DNA of 64,000 bases, taken from contig NC_082411.1 of NCBI RefSeq assembly GCF_004011695.2, forward strand, positions 1 to 64,000. Reading direction: 5' to 3'. How positions within the stretch are numbered: the stretch's first letter is position 1; each line of letters starts with the position of its first letter. The DNA comes from Ascochyta rabiei. Lineage: Eukaryota; Ascomycota; Dothideomycetes; Pleosporales; Didymellaceae. A model generated the notes under the pieces. It saw nothing but the letters and a program-made list of their open reading frames with translations. It was not told the origin of the DNA and did not search any database. The translations under genes and the position numbers were made by a program. Positions 1 through 10,346 of this stretch are shown here, piece after piece.

Positions 1-51
1 CCTAACCCTAACCCTAACCCTAACCCTAACCCTAACCCTAACCCTAACCCT
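1..51. repeat. Terminal telomere repeat array (CCCTAA)n
   Basis: Seven complete CCCTAA units, with partial units at both ends, open the window. The C-rich strand runs 5' to 3' inward, which is the orientation expected at a left chromosome end with TTAGGG telomeres. The array is short here (about 50 bp), so the assembly probably stops inside the telomere. Confidence 0.97.
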
Positions 52-3000
52 CTTCCTACACTAAAACCCTAACACTTACTCTTACACTTTCTCTTCTTTA
101 CTCCTACTTTCTTTCTTCCTTCTTCTAACCCTTACTCTTACACCCTCTCCTACTTCTAAACCCTCCCTCTTCCTTACCTTTACTTACACTTACTACTCCT
201 TTTACACTCATCTCTACTCTTTCTCTTTTACCTCTACTCTTCTCTTCTTTCTCTTCTTTTCTCTTACCCTACCCTCTTTCCATACACTAAAACCCTAAAC
301 CTTACTCTTACTTACACTCTCTTCTACTTTCACCTTAACCTCTTTTTTCTTACTCTTTCTTAACTCCTTCTTCTTAACTCTTTTTCTCTATCTTTTTCTT
401 ATCTCTTTTCTTTTTTACTCTTAACACTTACCTTCTCCTACCTACCTCTTTTTAACTCCTTACTCTCTTCTTCACCTTACACTTACCTTCTTTTTCCTTC
501 TTTACAACTCTAAAACCTCCTTCCTTCTTTTTTTCTTTTCCTACTCTTTCCACTTACTTCTCTCTACTAACCTCTTTTCTAACACTAAAACCCTAACACT
601 CTTCTTACTCTAAAACCCTAACCCTTTTCTCTACTACTACTACTTCTACCTCTACTCCCTTTTTCCCTTTTCTTTTCTTTTCCTCTACTCTTTTCTATTC
701 TTTCTTCTACTTTTCCTTCTATCCTTACTTCTCTTTCTACTACTACTTTTACTCTTACTTTCTTTTTCTTACTTTCTTCACACTCTACTTTACTTTTCTT
801 CCCTCTCTTCTATTTTCACCTCCTTCTCTTCTACCCTTTTTTTCCCCAACCCTTAAACTCCTCTAACTCTTCTTTCTAACTTAACCCTACCCCTTACCCT
901 TACACTCTTCTTCTTTAACTCTCTTACTCTCTTTCTCCCTCACCCTACATTTTCTCCCTCTTTTTCACCTTCACTTCTACTCTCTTCTTCTTAATTCTTC
1001 TTCTTAACTCTCCTTCTCTTTCTACTTTTTTACTCCTAACACTTACTTCCTTCTACTTACTTTTTTTTCACCTCTTACTTTCTTCTTTAACCTACACTCA
1101 CCTTCTCCTTCTTTTTCTAAAACTTTACTACAAAACTCTCTTTCTTCTTTTTTCCTTTTCTCACCTTTCTTTTCCTCAACCTTTACCTACTCTTCCTACA
1201 CCAAAACCCTAACACTTTTCCTACACTAAAACCCTAACCCTTTTACAATCTAAACTCCTTCTCTACTACTACCTCTTCTACTACTTCTACTACTTCTTTT
1301 CTCTTTTTACTTATTACCTCTACTTTCTTCTCCTTTTTCCTACTTTCTTAACTCTTAAACACTACTTTTTCTTTAACTTATTCTACTTCTTCCTTCTCTT
1401 TCTTCTACTCTTTTCTACCACTTACTACATCTTTCTCTTTTCTTCTACTTTTACTTAAAACCCCAACCCTCTTCCTACACTAAAACCCTTATACTTACTC
1501 TTACACTCTTCTTTATTCTTACATTAAAACCTTTACACTTTCTCTTCCTTATCCCTACTTTCTTCCTTCTTCTAATCTTTACTCTCTACTTCTCTCCTTA
1601 ACTCTTCCTCTTACACTCTACCCTCTCTTACTCTTAAATTCTTCTTTCCTCCTACTTTCTCTCCCTCACCCTTACCTTTACTTCTACTTATTTCTACTTT
1701 CACCCTCTTCTCTACTCTCTCTTTCCTACCTCTACTCTTCTCTTACACTTAAACCTTACTCCTTACTTTTACTTACACTCTTACCTCTACCTCTTCTCTT
1801 TCCACACTCTCTCCTACTTTAACCCTAACCTCTCTTCTTACACTAAAACCCTAACCCTCTTTTTACTCTAAAACCCTAACCCTTACACTTATTCTCTCCT
1901 TCTTCCTTACTCTACTCTCTTCCTTACTTTACTCTTCTCTTTATTCTACTCTCTCCTACTTCTTCTTCTCTTATCTTTTTCTTCCCTCTACTCTTCTACT
2001 CACAATACCTATTCTCTAATCCTTACTACTTTTCTCTATCCTTTCTACTTTTCTTATCCTTTCTACTTCCCTTATCCTTTCCTTTCCTTACTCTACTACT
2101 CCTAATCTTCTCTACTTTTTAATAATCTTTCTTTAAACTACTACTCTTTCTTTTCCTATTCTCCTTCTTCTCTCTTTTTTAAAACTTTAAATTTTACTCT
2201 TCTAACTTTTCTCCAAACCCTATCTCTCTTCTCACACTAAAACCTAACTATTACTATTACTTTCTTCTCTACTTTCTCTCACTCTATTCCTTACCTTCTT
2301 CCTAACACATACACTTACTTTCTCACTTACCCTCTCTCTATCTTACTTATTCTCTTTCTACCTTTCTCTTCTCTCTCTAATTTTTTACTCCTAATACTTA
2401 CTCTCTTCTTCTTATCTTTTCTACTCATCTTTTCCACTTACTTTTCTCTACTACTCTCTTTTCTAACACCTTAACTTTCTTCCTTCTCTCTTTACACCTA
2501 TATTTACTCTTTACTCTATCTTTTACTCTACTAACTTAATTTTTTTTTACTTTTCTCTCTAAAATTACACTTTCTTCCTATACTAATATTCCCACCTTTA
2601 TCCTTACACCTTCTTTCTCTTACTCTTACTTCTTCTCCTACACTTAACCCCTACTCTTCTCTTTTATTCTTACTCTCTTTCTTACAACTTACTTTCTTTA
2701 TTTTTTAAAACCTTCTACTTTTATCTCTCTTTTTAACCTTCTTCTCTCTTCTTTTCTTTTATTTACACTACTTTTACTTCTTACCCTACTAACTTTTCTT
2801 TTCTAAACTTATACTCTCTTTCTATACTAACACCTACCTATTATTCTTACTCTCTTCTTAACCTACTTTACTCTCTTATCTTTCTTTCTTAAACATTATT
2901 TTCTTCTTAACTAACCTCTTTTAACTTCTTTTCCTTTTCTTCTACTTCTTTCTTCTATCCTTACCTCTTACTTTCTTTACTCTATTCTTATTCTTTCTAC

Positions 3001-3647
3001 TTTTCTAAATTTTCTTCTCAATCTCTCTCTTCTTTCTATCTCTTATCTCTTTCCCTAAACTCTTTATAAACTCTTTAAACATATACTCTCTACTTTTTAC
3101 TTCTTTTTATACCTTTTCTCTTCTTTTCTCCTTATTTACTTCTTCCTCAACCTTTTTAAATTTCTAACAAACTACAACTTTCCTTTTTACTTTACTTTTT
3201 CCTTTCCTTCCTCTTTCTACACTTTTTCTCTTCAACCTTCTTTCTTTTCTCAACTTTTACTCTTTCTAATCTTTCTTTTCTTTTCACCTTCTATTTAACT
3301 ACTCTTTTATTTCATACATCTTTTAATAAACTAACTTCTTCTTCTACTTTCTTCTCTTCTTTTTAATTCTTTCTTTTCATCTTTCTCTATTTTCTACTCT
3401 TTTTCTTCATTTACTATCTTTACATCTTAATCACTTTAAATATCTTTTCTAATACTTTTACACTCTCTCTTTATTAAATACTACATTTAACTATCTTTTC
3501 TATCCTACTAACACTCTTTTAACAATTTTTTACCTTTTTCTACTTCTCTTCTTACTTTATCCTCTCTACTATTCTCTTCTCTTAACAATTCTTTCATTTC
3601 TCTTTTCTTTCCTTTTCTTCTTTTATACATCTCTTAACCCTATCTCT
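52..3647. repeat. G-free subtelomeric tract with degenerate telomere motifs
   Basis: From base 1 the plus strand has no G until base 3648; only A, C and T occur. Telomere-like motifs of the form ACACTAAAACCCTAAC recur near 57, 282, 582, 609, 1197, 1221, 1475, 1839 and 2233, and fade with distance from the telomere. Between them lies CTT/CTA/TTC-rich DNA. Segments near 290-600 and 900-1210 resemble each other, as do 57-300 and 1475-1760, so diverged long-period units are present. There is no gene. The last kilobase is richer in T and A and poorer in C. Confidence 0.9.
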
Positions 3648-3789
3648 GCTACTTGCGCGCTGTTATACTGCTGCATGAACAACACTACTCTGATTACTAC
3701 TACCATTGCGTTGCTGAAAAGAATTCGCCTTAAAACCGCTCTCTGTACCGCTTATCTATCTCTACAACTGCCTCTTCACTCTTATGTAA

Positions 3790-4130
3790 CACTTGACAGG
3801 CCTACCGCCCACCCACTTTCTCTTCTTCACCCTGCTTACCTGCTACTCTTCTCTATCCCGCTTCACGGTCTTAAACACCTCCCCTCCTTCACTCTTAACC
3901 GCATCGCTCCGGGGGCACATCCACGGGCCCCCCCGCCCAACCCTCTACCCCCCTCTCCCGTGATACCTTATCACGGGCCCACCGCCCACCCTTATTCTAC
4001 TCTCTTCTCTCCTTCATCCTTTGCTCGTGATGCCTTATCACGGCCCCACCCACCTCCCCTCTTTCTCCTTTACCCTCTACCGCCCTGCCCAACTGCTTTG
4101 TGACACCTGACGGGCCCTCCGCCCGCCCCT
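3790..4130. repeat. GC-rich degenerate repeats, subtelomeric
   Basis: A motif like ACGGGCCCACCGCCCACC recurs near 3797, 3923, 3971, 4036 and 4110, often preceded by TGATACCTTATC or a variant. The spacers are pyrimidine-rich. An open frame spans 3675-4103 on the plus strand, but it is low-complexity (Pro, Leu, Ser, Thr), follows from strand asymmetry and shows no domain, so I do not call it a gene. Confidence 0.6.
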
Positions 4131-4561
4131 CTCTCACGCACTACGGCATCTACGGGTTCAGGAATGCCTTTCTGGGCTGCGGCACCACAATCGGATTTGC
4201 CAAACTTCCCCTAACTACTGTTCTATCTTGTGACAATACTATGTAAACGCCCAAAACACCTTGCTCCACGTTATTTTCATCCCGTTCATCTTTCTAATCT
4301 ACCTGATACCCTGTTTAAATGCCCTTTCCCTCTACCATTTATTCTTATACCCGATTTACAAAGCAACCAACCCTGCCTAATCTAAATTCGCGCGATCAAC
4401 GCGATTGACGCCCTCTTGCACGAACAACTTCTTGTACCTCTCCCATCCACTATCCTGCTGGCTCTTCTACCTATTGCGCATGTCTTTCTTAACTACTCTA
4501 CTATCTATCTAAATTTACTTTGTCCTGACTCTTACTTTCTTTAATACGCACGGCTGCTTTT
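4131..4561. other. Gene-free subtelomeric spacer
   Basis: Sequence of ordinary composition with no reading frame, RNA gene or clear repeat that I can recognise. It ends where homology between the two helicase blocks begins (GGAT followed by the ACTTACTT-rich repeat zone). Confidence 0.5.
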
Positions 4562-4989
4562 GGATGGGGACTTACTTGGTTTGGTCTGCTCTCTCCGGAT
4601 TGTGGGCTCTTCCTGGATCGGGGGCTCTTCTTAAATGATCGGCTTACTACTTGGGGGCACTGATGTGGACTCCCTTAGCTTGCAGGGACCACTTTCAGGC
4701 CACTTTGGGGGACTACTTTAGACCACTTAGGGTGGCGCACTACTTGGCGCGCTACTTAGGGAACCACGTGGGGAACTACTTGGGAACCACTTAGATTAGG
4801 GGACCCACTTGGGTTGGACGTGCCACTCGGGTGGGGCAACCACTTGGGTTGACGCACTACTTGTGGAACTACTTGGGAACCACGCGGGTTTGTGCTGACT
4901 ACGCGGCTTGATGCTGACCATGTAACTATGTGGATTAATGCTTACTGCGCAGGTTGATGCTTACTACGCGGGTTAATGCTGACTATGCG

Positions 4990-5270
4990 GGTTGGTGCTG
5001 ACTACGTGGATTGGGGGATCCGCATGGGTTGGGGGCTCTACTTGGGTCGGGGGCTCTACTTAGGTTGGGGGCTCTACTTGGGTCGGGGGCTCTACTTGGG
5101 TTAGGGATCCGCATGGGTTGGGGGCTCTACTTGGGTGGGGGTTCTACTTGAGTTGGGGGATCCGCATGGGTTGGGGGCTCTACTTGGGTTAGAGGGCTCT
5201 ACTTGGGTTGGTGGGTATCACTCGGTTGGCAGGTATCACTCAGGTTGTGGGGACTACTTTGGTCGGTGGC
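4990..5270. repeat. 18-bp G-rich minisatellite in copy A
   Basis: About ten tandem units of the type GGGCTCTACTTGGGTTGG, interspersed with a variant GGATCCGCATGGGTTGG. The G runs (GGG, GGGGG) on the plus strand have G-quadruplex potential. Upstream, from 4600 to 4990, looser repeats of ACTACTTGGG and TGCTGACTACGCGG occur. The array lies just beyond the 3' end of the helicase gene. The corresponding array in copy A' has about seven units, so repeat number varies. Confidence 0.85.
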
Positions 5271-5449
5271 TCTTCTCTGGGCGTTTCTTTCTACGTCTCT
5301 GAAGTGTCTGTGTTGCTATTTGGCTGTTTTGCACTTTCTGACTTGTGATCACTGTGCAGTCGCAAGTTAGCCTACAGCACGTTTCTCCTGACTTCTTCTG
5401 ACCTAAGGTTTCGGGTTACGGTTATATTAAACACATTCTTTCTAGTCTG

Positions 5450-8400
5450 CTAAATACGACTGCACATGCCCTCCTCCCAAGCATATAGGAAACGACACAT
5501 CTGGCTCGCGTCTCTCTGGCCCATCTTGATCTTCAATCCGAGCCACTTGTAAAGCCGGAGCTCATCGCTACCGTGCACAATCGCGGCGTCTTGCATCTGC
5601 TGCTCCAGCCATGGCGTGCACATCAGTGGCTGGCAGGCAAGCAGCGCAGCTACTGCTCTCTGGAGCACTCTATCGTACTGGCAAGGCACATGCATCCCTT
5701 ATGTCTTAAACGCACCCTGTATGCTTGTTTCCTCCTACTTGTTGCAGATGGCTTAGGGCGCCCAGCAGTAAAAACACCGCGCATACTTCTTCCACTTTAC
5801 TTGGTGCATAGATTTCACCTTAGACTCTATTAATGTCATCTGCGCTCCGCTGGCCTTTGAACAGTCCTTCCAGTCGTGGCGCGCCAGGTCAGCCTGAGTG
5901 GCCATGCAGATGGCGCACGCATTGCTCCAGCGCTGGAAGTGCTGCTCTAGCCGCTCCAGGTTATATACTTTTTGTTCCGTCCTTCGCCGTTGCCAGATCT
6001 TAACCCTCTGCTCTTTAACGACTATAGCTCGCTCTATACATCTGCGCTGCTCCTCTGCTGCCACTGCTGCAGTGTCGGCCTGCGTCTCCTCTGGCTCTTC
6101 CTGCTCTTCTTTAACGGCTTGTCGCTTGGTACTACTGGGGTGTCGCTCGCATAGATCACACTTTGACTCTCCTATCTCGTATTGCTGCCTGTTCTGTCTG
6201 CCGTCTATGTGCTTGTCTATCGCGATTCGCCGACAGGATTTGACTGTCATGAACTCCTTTGCAGGTCGCTCCAGCTTGTAGCCGAGCGCCTTCTCTACCC
6301 TCCCCTCTTTCGTTACATAGCACGCTCTCATAATAATAGACTTGCTGTCGAGCCCTGTTCGTCCCGCCCGGCCGCTCTCTTGCACATATTGGAGCAGCAG
6401 GGGACACATGGCAACGTGGATCACCACCCAGACGCCTGCAGCGTCGAGCCCAAGACCTAGCATGTTCGTGGCTGTACAAAGCTTCTCTATGCCTAGGGTG
6501 AAGCTTCGCACCATGCGTGCCTTTTCCTCGTCTGAGCCCATCTGACGGTAGTATGCAGAGCACTGCAGAAGCTTCGCAAGCCGTTTCGTCTCGTCCACAG
6601 TTGGACAATAGACGATGATCTGCGCCTTAGGTCCGTACCTACTCCTCTTCGCAGCCACGAGCTTAATAAGTACTTTTTCTAGCGTGCCACGTGTGTACTC
6701 TAGCACCTGGTACGCAATGTTCGTTCGCGTGGTGCGTTCATCGCGGCATATGGTTACGGTCTAGGCATCGAGCCCTGCAGTGTGCAAGAAGGCGGGCTGC
6801 AGCGTGGGCGGCAAGGTTGCAGTCAGGTAGACAACCTGTGTGCCCTTCTCCGTCATCTCCACCATCTTGAGGAGGTCTGGCCGCCAGTCCTGTGTCGACT
6901 CCAGCAGCACGTGGCACTCGTCTATCACGATACGATCTAGCTGATGGAGCATGCGCTTTTCGTTAATAAACCTGCTGAACGCCTTCGTGACTGCGCTCTT
7001 AGGCGTTACTAGCACAATACGAGCCCAGTACGGCGGTCTTCTTCCATCCCACTTCGCGCAGGGGATGCCGAGCTGGTCGCAGCGATCTTGCAGATCGTCT
7101 CGCAAGGCATTCAACGGAGCCACGACCACGGAGACGCCGCCTGGCGAGACAGACGCGGGCAGCATGAACAGCATACTCTTGCCGGTGCCGGTAGCTATAA
7201 CAACTAGCACGCGCAGCCGTCGCTGCATCACAGCCTCAAGGCTTTCTTCTTGCTTGCCACGATACTCGGCGTCCGGCCGTCCAGCGAGTCGCCTGAACTC
7301 TGCCTTGAGGTCCACCATCGCGAGCGACGACCAGCGCTGGAGCGCCTGCTTCTCTTGCTGCGCTACTATCTCCGCGCGAACACCAGGGTGCATGCGGCTG
7401 TCCTCCCAGGCGGATGCAAACTCCAGCACGCGATGCCAGTCCATGCTCACCCGCCGGAACTCCTCCCGCTCAGCCATGGTCTGAAAGGGAGACTCCATTA
7501 TAGAGCGGCCGTAGTTGCCCTCCTCTGTTTTAAGGCTGTGGCCGGACTGCAACGCTTGCGCGTTGCTCTTTGCCGGCGCTTTGTTCTAGTAGAGCACTTC
7601 CAACCAGTCGCGTGCTTGTCCATCTCTTGCCAGCTCTCGGTGGATGGCTGGGTAGGCATGCCGCCAGGCGCGGGTGCCGAGAGCGGTGTTTATGTACTGA
7701 AAGGTCTGCTTGCGCAGGACACGGCGTATGCGATCGGTGCCCCAGTACCTGTCTGGGTTAGCGGATTGTGCCTTCTTACGGTCGGCTTTGCCGTACTTGT
7801 CTCTGTCGTCGCTCTCTTTGCTATTGCTCTCGTCGCCCCACTGCTCCTCCGGCTCTGGCTCCCAGATGAAAGCGGTAGGGCGGGCAACGCTATTGTGCAG
7901 CATCTGGAGATCATCTATAAACGGTCGACCGAGCCTGAGGAAGTACACCACCAGCTCACCCACCTCCTGGGGAACATAGCGGTGGATCGTCTTGACACGC
8001 TTGCTAAAGCTATACCCTTGTGGTACGTGGTGGTGAAGGATACTAGGCCACCCTCTACAACACCCCCGATACCCTACCCCGTCTGCACTGTTCTCGCACT
8101 GTATCGAGGTAAATCTCTGTCCCGCGACCAGGCCCGCCGCCAGACATGTGAACAAGCGTGAAGAGGCCTTCTTTAAACCGACGCACTCCTTTCATGTACC
8201 TAGCTACAGCGTCATCGCGCCATAGCGTCCGTTCCGGCCGTTGTGTGCTATCTATCCCACAAATGAATCTCTCCCTTAGCGGAGCCTCGTCCAACACCCG
8301 GTCTAGAAGCCAGTCTTGCCATCTATCTAGCTGGTTGTCAGGGTGCTTCAGAAAGCTCCAGCCCGTAGCCAGCTTGGCTGGCTGATCGACGAGTTTGTCC

Positions 8401-10082
8401 ACAGACACCTCTGGAAGCGGGGTGGTCCCGGGTCGCACGCAACCCCTTTTGTCTAGATCTAAGAGTAGGACGTCCTTAAATAGCTGCAACCGCACCGTCT
8501 CGCAGAGTCCCTTCACCATCAACCGGAGATTGGCTAGTGAAAAGCTCTGCTTGTCAATGAGAAGCCGATCTCTATCCCACGACACGATACCGGGAGTATT
8601 ACGTTGCTTTGCCTGTGTTCTAGCTAGCGTACGCAAGCGGAGCATTCGATTCATAGGACTGGGTGTGCCTTTGAAGTCGGACAGCGTTATAAACCGTTCA
8701 GACATGTCTTTAACTAGCTTATACGCAGTAGGTGCTGTACAAGGGTCTTTCTGAAGCGCTTTATCTCGCTGGCAGCGGGCATGATGCACTACGAGCGCTT
8801 TCAAGGTAGTAATTAAAGCAGACAGCGTTGGCGAGAACTCGTGCGCCGGAACCCACCCACCGCCATGGTGATCAGGCTTGAGGCCGAGGACAGCCACTCC
8901 GCTCAGCAGTGCGCTCTCGTGCTCGTCGCCAGTCAGGCTGTGGTTGAGCAAGGCGATCCAAAAGCGCAGGCATCGCTCTTCTAGTTTCTCTTTCTTCGCA
9001 GCGTTGTCTGAGCGGGCTATTTGCTGGAGTGACACTAAGAGGGCGTCTTGCGTGCTGGTAAGTTTGTATGGCGGCTGCTCGACCTGGTCATATGTGCGCC
9101 ACAGGTAGCAGAGGATGCTTACCAGCTTCTGGCTGTACTTCTTGATTGTACCGACTCGATGCCTAGCGTAGAAGGGCCGCTTGTTCGATTCTGCGCCCGC
9201 CTTACGTCGCTCAATAATCTCCAGTGCGAGTCTGCCGACAACCTTAGCTTGGCTGCTATCGAACGCTTTTTGTATCAGCCGCTCCATAGCTTTGCAAACA
9301 TCGCGTAAGCCTGTGTTGTCAAACGCTACTTCTTCCTTCCCACGCGCGTCTACCTCCCCACCAGCTAGCTGTTTAGCGCGCAGAAGTGCCGCCCTTGGGA
9401 TACCTTGTAGGTGCGGGACCTATTCTGTGAGCTCTAGCCACGGATCAGCCTGCGAACGGATGCCCTCTTTAATCTTATCCTGCGCTGCTGCTGCCTTACG
9501 CTCTTCTCGCTGATGCTGGCGATCTGCCTTCACTCTCTGGGAGATGTCTGCTAGAGTCGCAGCTCCAACGCTCGTCTCGACTGCAACATACGCCGGCCAG
9601 CCAACAGCTCTAAACAAGCGCTGGCAGGATTGGCTGTCTCGCCATACTCGGTTGCGCAAGTGCTTGCTCTTTTGCCTTATATCTCCCCCTTGCTTTTGTT
9701 TGTTCACCTAGCCATGCTTATCCTTGCAATGTTTCTGCATGCCCTGCAGCGAGATGCAGGTATACTAACAACGCTCCAACAAGCATACCAGCCCGTCTTC
9801 TCGGCTTTTTAGACCAAAGACGGGCTCCTTAGCCGGCCTTGGTACACGCACGTCTCCTGGACTCTACGCAAGGTTTGGTAGCGCGCGTACAGCTGCTGCC
9901 AGGCTCTTGCGCGTAGCGACTGTGACCTTGGGATGGCGCTCTTTGAGGTGCGTAACGATCTGCGCTGGTGGAATAGCAGTGGCACATGGTTTACAAACTA
10001 CGACTTAAAGTTCAGGCCGGTGTTTAAACAGCTGCGCAAATAGTTCTATAGTGTAAGGAGCAGAAGGGACACAAGTAGGCGC
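5450..10082 (-). pseudogene. Telomere-linked RecQ-like helicase, copy A (broken)
   Basis: Family: subtelomeric RecQ-like DNA helicases (TLH) found next to telomeres in many fungi. Seen here, reading toward the telomere: N-terminal Cys/His segment (about 9700-9990, C-K-P-C, H-L-K-E-R-H, C-Q-type Y-T-C), a middle domain with G-R-G-T-E (about 8115), helicase motif I ATGTGKS (about 7178-7198), DECH box (6911-6922), TATLPP (about 6810), motif VI QESGRAGRTG (about 6360-6387) and a C-terminal C-x-x-C near 5765. Ten in-frame stops, all TAG or TAA, start at 10005, 9864, 9765, 9708, 9420, 7586, 6761, 5753, 5735 and 5699. They fit CAG/CAA codons changed by C-to-T. One-base indels at about 8015-8113 also shift the frame. 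The N-terminal start is uncertain. I infer an intact ancestor of about 1,540 residues, not a working gene. Confidence 0.88.
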
Positions 10083-10346
10083 TATGCAACACGTCTGTTA
10101 GCCTAGTGTTTGCTATCCCCTGGCATATTAATTGACAGACTGTGTATCGATCTTGCTTTTGGTTTGATTGCGCTCCTAGCTCCGCTAACGCTGGTTGGTG
10201 AGGGCGTCGTGGTACATCCGTGCGCGGCCTGACTTTCGGTGCCGTGGTGTGACTGCGTCAGAACCTCAACAACACCCAACCCCCTTTCTGCACAACCTTC
10301 GTCTGAACTTCTGCTTGTAACCTCATTCGTAGTACACAAGTTGATA
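10083..10346. promoter_or_regulatory. Intergenic region between divergent helicase and partner gene
   Basis: About 260 bp separate the presumed start of the helicase (minus) from the first ATG of the partner gene (plus). The head-to-head order is kept in copy A' (about 27031-27295). A shared bidirectional promoter is the simplest reading, inferred from layout alone; I see no certain TATA box or other site. Confidence 0.35.

Noticed and set aside
3675..4103. 142-codon plus-strand open frame near the telomere
   Set aside because: Low-complexity Pro/Leu/Ser/Thr translation of a pyrimidine-rich repeat zone; no domain; G-poor strands lose stop codons by composition alone.
8010..8115. An intron joining the two helicase frames
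   Set aside because: The copies differ here by single bases in homopolymers and copy A' reads through in one frame, so one-base indels are the better explanation.
5573..9513. Many plus-strand open frames over the copy A helicase
   Set aside because: They are antisense shadows. Only the minus strand has helicase motifs in order and a consistent frame.
5450..10082. Stop codon reassignment or TAG readthrough in the helicase, since TAG dominates
   Set aside because: TAA also occurs, the same gene has frameshifts, and the neighbouring genes show the same C-to-T pattern. RIP explains it more simply.
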